64,000 nucleotides of DNA from Methylococcus sp. EFPC2 (lineage in GTDB: Bacteria; Pseudomonadota; Gammaproteobacteria; Methylococcales; Methylococcaceae), in assembly GCF_016925495.1 (NCBI RefSeq), contig NZ_CP070491.1, positions 2,356,001 through 2,420,000 on the forward strand, written 5' to 3'. Positions 1-9,102 of this stretch are shown piece after piece. Made by a program: the position numbers and the translations under genes. Below the pieces are notes generated by a model. That model saw nothing but the letters and a program-made list of their open reading frames with translations, was not told where the DNA came from and searched no databases. How positions within the stretch are numbered: the stretch's first letter is position 1; the number at the start of each line of letters is the position of its first letter.

Positions 1-2695
1 GCGCACGCTCGCGCTGCCCCAGATGGACCAAGGCCTCGGCCATGCGGACTTCATAAGGCGTATAGGCCGACCACTCGACCTCGCCGTCGCGGCGCTTTTG
101 GAAATAGTCCCACCACTCGTCCAAGGTGTTTGCCAGTGCCGGCTGAGGAAGACGGGACAATTCCCCCCCCGGAGTGACGAACATGGCCACGGCGTTCGAA
201 TCGAAATCCGCCAGTTCGGCCGAGGCCGGAATATAAGCGATCGCGCGCGCGTTCATGACATTCCGGATGGACGCGTACAAGTCACGGGCGAACTCGTCGC
301 GCAACTCGGCATAGCGCCGCCGATGCTCTTCATCCATCACCCGTTCGGCGAGTTGTGCGGCATCCTTGAGTCCGCGCAGGGTCCAGAAATCGTCCCAGTA
401 GGCGTGTACCGGTCGGGCGGCATAACCTTCATGACTGATGGACTCGGGCATCAAACCGTAAAAGATCCGCTTTTCTTCACGGGTCCGGTACGCGTCGGTC
501 AGGCGCCGTTTCCGCAGGGATTCGATGTAGGACACGGCCTTGGCGATATGCGGCCACATCTCCCTGACGAAGCCGATGTCGTGCGTATAGCGGAAATATT
601 CGGCGATCATGTAGATGAACTCGCCATGGCTGTCGTTTTCCGGCACGCCGTCGGGCCCTCGCCGGTCGACGCAGCAGGGTATCTTGCCGTTGGCAAACTG
701 CTGGCCGGCGTACCAGGTGATGAAACTTCGCGCTTCTTTGGCGTAGCCCATGCCGAGCAAAGCGGAAGAAATGACTGCGCCGTCGCGTATCCAGGCACGG
801 GCATAAGTACGGGATCCCGGCTGTAAGACTGGACCATCGCGATTGATCAGGATCCAGGCCAGATTGCTCTTGAGCGTATCGACAAACTTTCGGGCCATCA
901 GCGGAACCCCGAACTCCACCTGAGCAAGGCGGGAGGCCCAGGCGTCTCGAGCCCGCTGGAGGTGAAAGCGCGCGGCTCTATCACCCTCTTCTCCGACCCA
1001 TTTTGATTCCGGTGTATCCTTCGCCCCACGAAACGGGACGGCCAGAAAAACTTCACGCGACGCACCCGGCGCCAGATCAAAGTCATATTCCAGTGCGCCG
1101 GACGCATAGCCGAAAGCGTCGACGACCTCGGATTCTCCCGGCACCTTGCCCTCCAGCAAATCATCGGTGACGGAGCCTTGTTCGAAGCTGAGCGCTCCGA
1201 AATGCAGAGGCTGGGGCCAAGGAACAACCAGGCGTTCGTCGTTGACCCAGATCGCGCGTCCATCCTGCTTCAGTCGGCCGATGCGCGTCGTACCCCCGAC
1301 CATGTTGAGGGACTGCCACAAGGGATTGACCTGGAAAGGCCGCAAGGCGAGAAACAACCGTGGCTGTACGCGTTCTGTCCGCCCGTTTTCGATGCGGTAG
1401 CGGGCATAGAGCACGCCGTCGTCGGCAAACGCGGTGGTTGTTAGCGCAAGCCCATCGTATTTCCACTTCACCGACGGTATCGGCAGATAGCCCTCGTCGA
1501 GTTCCTGCTCCGGATCGACGTCGTTCCAGGTGATCAACTTGCCGCCAGCGTAAAGAAAAGGCTCGATGGAAAACGCGCCTTTGTCGACCTCCAGTGCGCC
1601 ATCCGCCCCGAGCAGCGCTTCCTGGCGCGCGCCGTCGTCTTCGCCGACGACCGTAAAATAGGCCTGCTCCGCGAAGAAATAACGCGGATAGAGGCCGCGC
1701 GGCGCATCACTCGCGACGGACTGGAAGAATAGGTTGGGCGTGGCGGAGAACTCGAACGGCTGCACGCTTAGGGTATGGATACCATAACCTTGGCCGCGAC
1801 TGCTTTTGCTCAACGCCAAACGTAAAAAGCGTGACTCCGTGTCGGGCAAATAGATGTAATCGCGCCCCCCATTCCCGGCTGTGACGGAATGCACCGGCAA
1901 CCAGTGCACTCCGTCCGCGGAAATTTGCACCTGGTAAGCCCATGCGAAGTCCTCCCGGCTCCAATCGATTATCAGCCCGCCGTACTCGCGACTCTTCCGG
2001 AAATGCAGCATCAACCACTGCCGCTCGGATCGCCCGTCGCTTTTCCAAAAGGTCTCCGGCTTACCGTCGATCACCGCGTCCGGGGTGTAAGCGCCTCTCG
2101 TGGTCGAAGCGGTCACCGTCGGCAAAAAGGGGCCGGTCGTCTCGGGGTCGCGTTTCTCGAGTCGGAGATCGTCCAGCCACAGGCTGCCCTTCCCTTCTTC
2201 CGAAGACGTCAAGACAAACTCGACGGACTCCACTCGTTTGAGCGGTGCTCCTCCGGACGGCCCCCAGGCGAAATCCAGCATCCGCTTCTTCACCCTATAC
2301 TCACGCCAATCCGGGGAAAATGTCTGGTCGTAGCGTCGATTCCACCAGACATCCTGTCCTCCCGCACCCGACAATTTAAACTCCAGATCGCTCGCCGGAG
2401 CTTCTGCCCGAATCTGATAGGTAAACGCATAATTTTCGGGCAGCTTGATACCCAATCGCTTGTGAAAAACAATCTGCCCTCCCCCTTCCGGGAAGGCAAA
2501 GTCGAGCCGTATTGCCTTACCCGTTCGGCCGGCGTCAAGAGTCAGTTTCAAATCGGCTTTCGGGGAACGGGTGGCCAACCATCCGGAAATTGATTCGAAA
2601 TCGTCCAGAACGACGGTATCCGCGCCTTGCGCGGCATTCGCCCCCGCCGTAAGCAGTAAGTATGTCAGGGGAAGTTTTCCTATTTTTCTAATCAT
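1..2695 (-). CDS. Secreted discoidin-domain six-hairpin glycosidase (C-terminus outside window)
   Basis: One uninterrupted reading frame runs from ATG at 2695 to the window edge, about 898 residues without a stop, so the C-terminus is missing. Residues 1-25 look like a signal peptide. Residues about 27-180 form a beta-rich carbohydrate-binding-like module ending in LWLDDLRLEKR, and about 190-325 resemble an F5/8 type C (discoidin) domain. The rest resembles an (alpha/alpha)6 six-hairpin glycosidase of the rhamnosidase/glucoamylase type, with AWIRDGA and ENDSHGEF. The likely role is exported polysaccharide binding or cleavage; the substrate cannot be told. It is divergent from the LuxR gene at 2981. 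The fold call is from motif recognition, with no alignment. Confidence 0.72.
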   Translation of the reverse strand, partial: MIRKIGKLPLTYLLLTAGANAAQGADTVVLDDFESISGWLATRSPKADLKLTLDAGRTGKAIRLDFAFPEGGGQIVFHKRLGIKLPENYAFTYQIRAEAPASDLEFKLSGAGGQDVWWNRRYDQTFSPDWREYRVKKRMLDFAWGPSGGAPLKRVESVEFVLTSSEEGKGSLWLDDLRLEKRDPETTGPFLPTVTASTTRGAYTPDAVIDGKPETFWKSDGRSERQWLMLHFRKSREYGGLIIDWSREDFAWAYQVQISADGVHWLPVHSVTAGNGGRDYIYLPDTESRFLRLALSKSSRGQGYGIHTLSVQPFEFSATPNLFFQSVASDAPRGLYPRYFFAEQAYFTVVGEDDGARQEALLGADGALEVDKGAFSIEPFLYAGGKLITWNDVDPEQELDEGYLPIPSVKWKYDGLALTTTAFADDGVLYARYRIENGRTERVQPRLFLALRPFQVNPLWQSLNMVGGTTRIGRLKQDGRAIWVNDERLVVPWPQPLHFGALSFEQGSVTDDLLEGKVPGESEVVDAFGYASGALEYDFDLAPGASREVFLAVPFRGAKDTPESKWVGEEGDRAARFHLQRARDAWASRLAQVEFGVPLMARKFVDTLKSNLAWILINRDGPVLQPGSRTYARAWIRDGAVISSALLGMGYAKEARSFITWYAGQQFANGKIPCCVDRRGPDGVPENDSHGEFIYMIAEYFRYTHDIGFVREMWPHIAKAVSYIESLRKRRLTDAYRTREEKRIFYGLMPESISHEGYAARPVHAYWDDFWTLRGLKDAAQLAERVMDEEHRRRYAELRDEFARDLYASIRNVMNARAIAYIPASAELADFDSNAVAMFVTPGGELSRLPQPALANTLDEWWDYFQKRRDGEVEWSAYTPYEVRMAEALVHLGQRERA

Positions 2696-2980
2696 GAGCC
2701 TCACCCTATCATCACAAAATCCTGCAAGCACAAGCCGCGACAATATATATAGAGAAAATCCCTATTTTTCCGGTTTTGTTACTCGAATTGGTTCATGTTG
2801 AGGAGGCCTCCGCATACTTCCCCACTAACGGGAAATGACTTACTGCACAAATGACCCAGATTTCGGATAAACTTAGCCCGCCCCCAAAAGGGCGGCGATG
2901 CCATGGAAACCGCGGGCAGGGGACATGGCATCTGCCAGGACTTTCCCCATGCCCCAGAAACACAGGAGCTATCGACCGGT

Positions 2981-3661
2981 ATGATTCGACTCTTATTGAT
3001 CGATCACCACCCCGTCGTGCGCGACGGCCTAACATGCTCGGCCAAACAGTCCTCGGATTTCGTAGTAGTTGGCGAAGCCGACAACGGCTATACCGGCTAC
3101 CAGTCCTACCTGGACTGTAATGCGGACGTCGTGATCATGGAAATGTCCCTGCCGGATATCGGTGGACTGGAAGTCGCGCGCAAAATACTGCAGCGCTCGC
3201 CGGATGCAAGAATCTTGATATTCTCCGCTCATGAGAACGAAATGCTGATCCAGCGCGCGCGGGACATAGGTGTGCGCGGATTCGTTGGCAAAAGAAGAAA
3301 GGTTGCGGAGATTCTGGCCGCCGCCCGCATAGTGGCCGATGGGGGCTCTTATTTCATCGACTCGCCGCCCGTCCAGTCGGGCAAGCTGGGTTGGGGCCTG
3401 CAATTACTGACTCCGCGCGAGTTCGAAGTGTTCCGGCATCTGGCCGAGGGTCGAACGGTCATAGCGATCGCCAAGCTGCTCAACTCCAGCCCCAAGACCG
3501 TGGGCGTACACCAGACGCGCATCCTGAAAAAACTCGGCGTCACCAATTCGGCACAACTCGCTCACTTGGCGCTGGGCGGCGATGTGATCGGGCTGCAGGC
3601 GACTTTGGACAACCTGCAGGAAGGAGAATCGGAAGCCCCCCAGCAGTCTTCGGCAAGCTGA
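2981..3661 (+). CDS. NarL/FixJ-type response regulator with Glu at the phospho-acceptor site
   Basis: A 226-residue protein with a receiver domain (about 3-120) and a LuxR-type helix-turn-helix (about 143-198, LTPREFEVFRHLAEGRT). The start was set at 2981 rather than the in-frame ATG at 2903 because MIRLLLIDHHPVVRDGL matches the family N-terminus and an AGGAG lies about 10 nt upstream. The usual Asp of the MD.SMP motif is Glu54 (IMEMSLP), and the acidic pair reads Asp8-His9 instead of Asp-Asp. Lys104 and Ser82 are retained. This suggests a receiver that mimics the phosphorylated state or does not depend on a kinase. No histidine kinase is adjacent. A strong hairpin follows the stop. Confidence 0.9.
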   Translation: MIRLLLIDHHPVVRDGLTCSAKQSSDFVVVGEADNGYTGYQSYLDCNADVVIMEMSLPDIGGLEVARKILQRSPDARILIFSAHENEMLIQRARDIGVRGFVGKRRKVAEILAAARIVADGGSYFIDSPPVQSGKLGWGLQLLTPREFEVFRHLAEGRTVIAIAKLLNSSPKTVGVHQTRILKKLGVTNSAQLAHLALGGDVIGLQATLDNLQEGESEAPQQSSAS

Positions 3662-3746
3662 GGTCGGCGGAGACATCGCTGGCCGGTCAGGCAGAAGGCG
3701 GCCACCTCCCCATTTCCGTTACATCAGCGACGCCCCACCGCACCAA

Positions 3747-3777
3747 AAAAAACGCCTGGCTATCACCAGGCGTTTTT
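3747..3777. terminator. Bidirectional intrinsic terminator between the regulator and nhaD
   Basis: ACGCCTGG and CCAGGCGT form a stem around a 6-nt loop. It is flanked by an A-run on the left and a T-run on the right, so it can end both the rightward regulator transcript and the leftward nhaD transcript. Confidence 0.85.
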
Positions 3778-3806
3778 GCGTGCAACCGATTACAAGGCTT
3801 TGCGGA

Positions 3807-5177
3807 TCATCCGTTGATCAAATAGTGTGCAAAGATTGCGGCGGCGTAGCCGGCGATCACGGCCGGCGTCCACTTCAGATGACTGAAGAAGGTGTACATG
3901 CCGCGCGAGGTCCCCATCAGCGCCACGCCTGCAGCCGATCCGACCGACAACATGGAACCGCCGACACCCGCGGTCAGCGTCACCAACATCCATTGATAAA
4001 TGTCCATATCGGGATTCATCTGCAATACGGCGAACATCACCGGAATGTTGTCGACGATGGCCGACAATACGCCGATTAGGATATTGGCCGTCGTAGCGCC
4101 CAGACCATCGTACATGGCGGCGGAGGCCAATTGCAGATAGCCGATGTAACCCAGGCCGCCGACCGCGAACACCACACCGAAGAAGAACAGCAAGGTATCC
4201 CACTCGGAATCCTTCACGTGCTGGAACACATCGAACTTTCCGAAGTTGCCGTAATTGAAGACCAGCTTCAACCGGTAGCCGTAGAACATCAGATAGGTCA
4301 GACCGACCATCATGCCTAGGAAAGGCGGGAGGTGGAGGAACTGTTTGAAGCTGACGGCGGTCACTATGGTCAAGAGGAACAGGCCGCAGATCACCAAAGC
4401 GCCCGGCTTGAGATCGACCTTCTCGTCCTCGTCACTGAAGCTCGGCGCTTCGTCGGGTATGGCGAAATGCATGAAGGCTGCAGGAACCGCGAAATTCACC
4501 ACCGAAGGGAGAAACAACTCGAAGAAATCGAAGAACTCGGCTTTTCCGGCCTGCCAAACCATCAGCGTCGTGATGTCGCCGAACGGGCTGAAAGCGCCGC
4601 CGGCGTTGGCCGCGATCACCAAATTGATGAAGCCCAGGGCAACGAATTTCGGGCTGTTGGCACCCACGGCCATGACGACGGCGCCAACCAGCAATGCCGA
4701 AGTCAGGTTGTCGGCTACCGCGGAAAGGAAAAAGGTGATTACGCCGGTGATCCAGAACAGCTTGCGGTAACCGAATCGGCGATTGACCAACCAAGCCCTC
4801 AGAGCCTCGAAGACATTGCGCTCGGCCATGGCGTTGATATAGGTCATCGCCACGAGCAGGAAGAGCATCAACTCGGCAAACTCTGCCAGGTTACGCTCAA
4901 AAGCCGTGTGCACCGCTTCCGCCGGCACGCCATTGGAACTGGCCAGATAGGCGACCTCGGCCCATATGATGCCGGCAGCCAGAATGACCGGCTTGGACTT
5001 ACGCAGGTGCGTAAACTCCTCGGTCATGACGAAGGCGTAGGAAATGATGAAGATCAGAACGCAGTAAAGCCCCCGGTGCGTGTTCGTCAGGCCCAATACG
5101 TCAAATTCTTCGGCCAACGCCACACCTGGCACGACCAGAAGCAGCGAGATAAATGCAAGTGCGCGTAACAAAGCCAA
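3807..5177 (-). CDS. nhaD: NhaD-type Na+/H+ antiporter
   Basis: A 456-residue polytopic membrane protein with an N-terminal cleavable-looking segment (ending ALAEEFDV) and about 12 hydrophobic segments. The stretches SAVADNLTSALL and SAIVDNIPVMFAV carry buried Asp-Asn pairs in opposed half-repeats, as in NhaD/ArsB-type ion transporters. NAGGAFSPFGD is also typical. NhaD proteins exchange cytoplasmic Na+ or Li+ for external protons in alkaline or saline conditions. The gene stands alone, convergent with the regulator at 2981, and shares its terminator. Confidence 0.88.
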   Translation of the reverse strand: MALLRALAFISLLLVVPGVALAEEFDVLGLTNTHRGLYCVLIFIISYAFVMTEEFTHLRKSKPVILAAGIIWAEVAYLASSNGVPAEAVHTAFERNLAEFAELMLFLLVAMTYINAMAERNVFEALRAWLVNRRFGYRKLFWITGVITFFLSAVADNLTSALLVGAVVMAVGANSPKFVALGFINLVIAANAGGAFSPFGDITTLMVWQAGKAEFFDFFELFLPSVVNFAVPAAFMHFAIPDEAPSFSDEDEKVDLKPGALVICGLFLLTIVTAVSFKQFLHLPPFLGMMVGLTYLMFYGYRLKLVFNYGNFGKFDVFQHVKDSEWDTLLFFFGVVFAVGGLGYIGYLQLASAAMYDGLGATTANILIGVLSAIVDNIPVMFAVLQMNPDMDIYQWMLVTLTAGVGGSMLSVGSAAGVALMGTSRGMYTFFSHLKWTPAVIAGYAAAIFAHYLING

Positions 5178-5477
5178 ACCCTCTTGTTAGTAATTGAAAA
5201 ACGATCGCCCGCGCCCCGAAACGCTCCTGCGCCCCGGCAAACGAGCCCCCCTGATTTTCAGCGAAACGGCGCAAACTCTGTTCAGGTCGCGCGGCGAATC
5301 CACGCAAGCGCCCCAAGCCTTCGAATTGATTTCCTATGGCCGCCCTTTATAAAGTAAAATCATAGCCATAGCAATTTCTACGACAGTATCGCAATAAGCC
5401 CCCGAGCCCCTTCCTCCCGGACTCAGGAGCTATTCGCAGAACGTCAGGCTTCCGCCCTCCAACATTTAGATTCCGCC
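5178..5477. other. Divergent intergenic region nhaD / cysI
   Basis: A 300-bp gap between two divergent genes that must hold both promoters. The stretch around 5340-5400 is clearly AT-richer than its surroundings, but I find no convincing -35/-10 pair, riboswitch or RNA gene. Confidence 0.4.
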
Positions 5478-7130
5478 ATGTATCGATACGACGAATACGA
5501 TCAAACTCTGGTCGACGAACGGGTCGCCCAGTTCCGCGATCAGACCCGCCGCTTTCTGGAAGGACAACTGAGCGAAGATCAGTTCAGGCCGCTACGGCTG
5601 ATGAACGGACTCTACATACAACGCCACGCGCCGATGTTGCGAGTCGCGGTGCCTTATGGCCTGTTGTCGTCACGCCAGTTGCGCATGTTGGCGCACCTGG
5701 CCCGCAAATACGACAAGAACTACGGCCACTTCACCACCCGCCAGAACATCCAGTACAACTGGCCCAGGCTGGAGGACGTGCCGGACATGCTGGCCGAGCT
5801 TGCCTCCGTACAAATGCATGCCATCCAGACCAGCGGAAACTGCATCCGCAACGTCACCAGCGACCATCTTGCCGGCGTATGCGTCGATGAACTCGAGGAT
5901 CCGCGTCCCTGGTGCGAGATCATCCGCCAGTGGTCCACCCTGCATCCCGAGTTCGCCTTCCTGCCGCGCAAGTTCAAGATCGCGGTCAGCGGCGCCGCCA
6001 AGGATCGCGCCGCGACGCAGCTTCACGACGTCGGCCTGCACTTGGTCAGGAACGCAAGCGGCGAGATCGGTTTTGAGGTACTGGTCGGCGGCGGCCTGGG
6101 CCGCACCCCCATCATCGGCAAGACCATACGTCCTTACCTCGAAAAACAGCACCTGCTGTCCTATCTCGAAGCCATCTTGCGCGTCTACAACCGCTACGGC
6201 CGGCGCGACAACAAATACAAGGCACGCATCAAAATCCTGCTGAAAGAAGAAGGAATCGAGAAGTTCACCGCGCTGGTCGAGGAAGAGTGGGCTCATATCC
6301 GCGACAGCCTACTGCTCGACGCCCGCGAGATTGAACGGGTCAAGCAGTACTTTCTGCCACCGGCTTACGAAACGATATCCTCGCCGGATTCCGCCTTTGT
6401 CACGCATCAGGAACGCGATCCCGGCTTCGCCGCGTGGGTGCGGCGCAACACCGCGGAACATAAAACTCCTGGCTACCGAGCCGTCTTCATTTCGCTCAAG
6501 GCCCCGGGTGTCGCGCCCGGAGACATCACAGATACCCAAATGGATGCCGTCGCCGATTTGTGCGACCGCTACAGCGGCGGAGAACTGCGCGTAACACACA
6601 CGCAGAACCTGGTGTTCGCCGACGTGAAGGAGTCCGATCTCTATACCTTATGGCAGACGCTCGACGAACTCGGCTTAGCAACCGCGAACATCGGTACCGC
6701 CACCGACATCATCTGCTGCCCGGGGCTGGATTTCTGCTCACTGGCGAATGCCAGTTCCATTTCGGTCGCCCAGGATATTTATTCAAGGCTGGAAAATATT
6801 GACTACCTCTACGACCTGGGCGACTTGCGCATCAACATTTCCGGCTGCATGAACGGATGTGGCCATCATACCGTCGGCCACATCGGCATCCTCGGCGTCG
6901 ATAAGAAAGGCGAGGAGTGGTACCAGATCACCCTGGGTGGCTCCTCTTCCAATGATGCGTCGCTCGGTGAACGCCTCGGCCCTTCGCTGGCCAAGAACGA
7001 GGTCGGAAAAGTCGTCGAGACCATACTCAAAATCTACGCCGACCTGCGCCGGGAAGAAGAAGGTTTCCTGGACACTGTCCGCCGCATCGGCGTCGAACCT
7101 TTTCAGGAGAAAGTCTATGCAGATCATTAA
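5478..7130 (+). CDS. cysI: Ferredoxin-type sulfite (nitrite/sulfite) reductase hemoprotein
   Basis: A 550-residue sirohaem/[4Fe-4S] enzyme that reduces sulfite to sulfide for cysteine synthesis. The two-fold ferrodoxin-like repeat is visible, with FTTRQNIQYNW in the N-terminal half. The cluster ligands are Cys414 and Cys420 (CPGLDFC), then Cys457 and Cys461 (CMNGC). Full length for the family (about 550). The close relatives I recall, including the Pseudomonas CysI with a DUF934 neighbour, are assigned to sulfite reduction; nitrite as substrate cannot be ruled out from sequence. The next gene overlaps its end by 14 bp, so the two are translationally coupled. Confidence 0.88.
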   Translation: MYRYDEYDQTLVDERVAQFRDQTRRFLEGQLSEDQFRPLRLMNGLYIQRHAPMLRVAVPYGLLSSRQLRMLAHLARKYDKNYGHFTTRQNIQYNWPRLEDVPDMLAELASVQMHAIQTSGNCIRNVTSDHLAGVCVDELEDPRPWCEIIRQWSTLHPEFAFLPRKFKIAVSGAAKDRAATQLHDVGLHLVRNASGEIGFEVLVGGGLGRTPIIGKTIRPYLEKQHLLSYLEAILRVYNRYGRRDNKYKARIKILLKEEGIEKFTALVEEEWAHIRDSLLLDAREIERVKQYFLPPAYETISSPDSAFVTHQERDPGFAAWVRRNTAEHKTPGYRAVFISLKAPGVAPGDITDTQMDAVADLCDRYSGGELRVTHTQNLVFADVKESDLYTLWQTLDELGLATANIGTATDIICCPGLDFCSLANASSISVAQDIYSRLENIDYLYDLGDLRINISGCMNGCGHHTVGHIGILGVDKKGEEWYQITLGGSSSNDASLGERLGPSLAKNEVGKVVETILKIYADLRREEEGFLDTVRRIGVEPFQEKVYADH

Positions 7131-7602
7131 GGACGGACTCATCGTCGAGGACGACTGGCGGCATCTGGCCGATGACGAGACCGTGCCGGCGGCAGGCCGT
7201 TATACGGTGTCTAGTCAGCGCTGGCTGGCCGAACATCCGTCTTTGGCATCGGGCCCCGACGAGTTGGGCCTGCGATTGCGGGGTGAAGACAAGCTCGAAG
7301 ACTTGGCCGACGATCTCGGCTACTTCGCCCTCATCGTCATCGAGTTTCCCACCATGGCGGATGGCCGCGGCTTTACGCTGGCTCGCCTGCTGCGCGAGCG
7401 TTATGGCTATCGCGGAGAAATCCGGGCGCGCGGAGAGTATATCCGTGACCAGATTTTTTTCATGAGCCGGGTAGGAATCAACGCTTTCCAATTCGGGGAA
7501 GAGCAATCGCTCGAATCTCTTTTACCGGCGCTATCCGAATTCACCGTCCGCTATCAGGCGGCGGTAGACCAGCCACTCCCCCTATACCGTCGACGCGGTT
7601 AA
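7117..7602 (+). CDS. DUF934 family protein, partner of CysI
   Basis: A 161-residue protein. ATG at 7117 was chosen because CAGGAGAAA lies just upstream and MQIIKDGLIVEDDW matches the family N-terminus; a longer in-frame ORF from 6859 is only read-through of cysI sequence. It overlaps the cysI stop by 14 bp. The compact alpha/beta sequence has conserved-looking stretches (FPTMADGRGFTLARLLRER, GYRGEIRARGEYIRDQ). DUF934 proteins are recurrently encoded beside this type of sulfite reductase and are thought to help sulfite reduction; the biochemistry is not known to me. Confidence 0.85.
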   Translation: MQIIKDGLIVEDDWRHLADDETVPAAGRYTVSSQRWLAEHPSLASGPDELGLRLRGEDKLEDLADDLGYFALIVIEFPTMADGRGFTLARLLRERYGYRGEIRARGEYIRDQIFFMSRVGINAFQFGEEQSLESLLPALSEFTVRYQAAVDQPLPLYRRRG

Positions 7603-7610
7603 ACCAGAGC

Positions 7611-7645
7611 CGCAAAAAAAGGGCGTTGCAAGAACGCCCTTTGGT
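7611..7645. terminator. Intrinsic terminator between DUF934 gene and OmpA-like lipoprotein
   Basis: AAAGGGCGTT (7618-7627) and AACGCCCTTT (7633-7642) make a perfect 10-bp stem with a 5-nt loop. A run of seven A on the left gives a good U-tract for the leftward transcript. It can serve both convergent genes. Confidence 0.85.
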
Positions 7646-7678
7646 GACTGGAATACCGGCTCCTAATCTTTTCGGCCG

Positions 7679-8431
7679 TCAATGTTGGCCGTGCCGGCCA
7701 TGTTCATAGTGGGTGCGATGGCCATGATGCCCTTCGGTAGGCTGATGAACCTGCAAATCGACACGGCGATTTTCTGCACTCGGCCGATTGTCCGGGCCCG
7801 GAGCTTCGCCGACAGCCACATCATGCACGATGGCACTGGCCGGCAATCCTTGCTTGACTAGCAAAGCCCTCACTGCATCGGCTCGACGTTCGGCCAGATG
7901 CTTATTGGCATGAGCCTTTCCGACCGTATCCGTGTAGGCGATCACATCCACCGTCAAATTGGGATAGTCCTTGGCCAGGTGCAATACCGAGTCGATATGT
8001 TCCTGCCTCAAGGACTTGGGTACAGCACTACCAGTATCGAAATAGGCGACCGGCAACAAATTCTCTTTGTGCAGCCCCCCCAACTCGTCCAAACGGTGAC
8101 AGATCTCCTTGTGACGATCACAGTTGTCATGCCAGCGGATCAATGCCTCCTCGGCCAGCTTTCGGTGCTCCGCCGCTTTGCCGGCTGCATCCAGCGCGCA
8201 TTTTTCCAATTCGATGTTCCAATAATGATCGTCCTGCCAGTACTGCTTGATCTTGCGGGCATGGGCGAGATTTTCTTCGGCTAGCGACTCGTGAGCAATA
8301 AACTGACCGAAATCCCCTTGAGTAGCCTCGTCGATCTTAGCATCCAACGCCGCCAGGTTACGGGACGGCGCCGCGCAGGCGCTCAGCAACACGCCGAGCC
8401 CGATGGCCGTTAACACATGTAGTTTGTTCAT
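7679..8431 (-). CDS. OmpA-domain lipoprotein with histidine-rich tail
   Basis: A 250-residue predicted outer-membrane lipoprotein. ATG at 8431 is preferred over the ORF end at 8488: it follows AAGGAG and gives a signal peptide with lipobox LSAC (Cys19). A helical middle section (about 25-130) is followed by an OmpA-C peptidoglycan-binding domain (about 133-235) containing VAYFDTGSAVPKS, AYTDTVGKAHANKHLAERRADAVR and ENRRVDLQV. The last 20 residues are unusually rich in His (GHHGHRTHYEHGRHGQH), which could bind metal; that is inference. It is co-directional with the exosortase-type gene 54 bp upstream and probably in its operon. Confidence 0.88.
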   Translation of the reverse strand: MNKLHVLTAIGLGVLLSACAAPSRNLAALDAKIDEATQGDFGQFIAHESLAEENLAHARKIKQYWQDDHYWNIELEKCALDAAGKAAEHRKLAEEALIRWHDNCDRHKEICHRLDELGGLHKENLLPVAYFDTGSAVPKSLRQEHIDSVLHLAKDYPNLTVDVIAYTDTVGKAHANKHLAERRADAVRALLVKQGLPASAIVHDVAVGEAPGPDNRPSAENRRVDLQVHQPTEGHHGHRTHYEHGRHGQH

Positions 8432-8484
8432 GACTGCTCCTTGAATATCGTAACGGTGGTTAGGGCAGGCCTGACCGGCCAAAC

Positions 8485-8922
8485 TCATTTGGCCCGCAAG
8501 TCTTCGCCTTCATCCAGCGAACCGAAGCTTGTCCAGTACAAGGGGTAGTGCAGACCGAAGTACCGGGTATCCTCGCTATAGCGCTCCCACACATAGCCGG
8601 GCGTCACGAAATCATCGGTCGGTATGGGCGCCGTAATGAACTCGGCAGCGCCGACCAAGGTTCGACTCACCGTATGAAATACCCCGCGCACTACGCCGAC
8701 GGTAAGGCCGGCAAAGATGTTGCTGTCGCTGGTGATGTTGCCAATATTCTTGGGCAGTTCGACGACGCCGGTCGCGACGTTGGCAAGACCATGGGATGCC
8801 TTGCTGACGAATCGCGACCCCCAACTTTGGTCCTGTTGATCGTGTCGGGCATACGAAGGCGCCGAAAAAGCTGTCAGCAAAGCTAGGCTGCCGGCCGTAA
8901 GCAAAGTGCGAAAATGATTCAT
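8485..8922 (-). CDS. Putative exosortase-system-associated exported protein (TIGR04073-like)
   Basis: A 145-residue protein with a signal peptide (cleavage near PSYARHD) and a core rich in Gly, Val and small residues (GLANVATGVVELPKNI, VGVVRGVFHTVSRTLVGA). It ends in an aromatic segment with RYFGLHYPLYW. I recognise this as resembling the TIGR04073 family, found in genomes with PEP-CTERM/exosortase sorting; the window carries such substrates at 39.5 and 61.7 kb. Its function is unknown. It is likely transcribed with the OmpA-like lipoprotein downstream. Confidence 0.62.
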   Translation of the reverse strand: MNHFRTLLTAGSLALLTAFSAPSYARHDQQDQSWGSRFVSKASHGLANVATGVVELPKNIGNITSDSNIFAGLTVGVVRGVFHTVSRTLVGAAEFITAPIPTDDFVTPGYVWERYSEDTRYFGLHYPLYWTSFGSLDEGEDLRAK

Positions 8923-9052
8923 GATCCCCTCCTTAAATCATTATTTGGGAATGACGAAACTGGCCTTGACCAGTTTCTCGAATCAAGTGTAGGAGAGTTC
9001 CCGGGATTCTGCGAAAAACCCTGACCACCATCTCAATCGGGCCGACGAACGG

Positions 9053-9058
9053 TATAAT
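9053..9058 (+). promoter_or_regulatory. Possible -10 box for maf
   Basis: A perfect TATAAT lies 45 bp before the maf start. No good -35 hexamer is seen at the expected spacing, so this is a weak call. Confidence 0.4.
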
Positions 9059-9102
9059 TCCACTCGCTCGCACAAGACCATGCGCATCACCCACGTAATT
9101 CC

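Noticed and set aside
23-826. A 267-codon plus-strand frame at the left edge
   Set aside because: It is antisense to the discoidin/glycosidase frame, which shows recognisable domains across the whole stretch.
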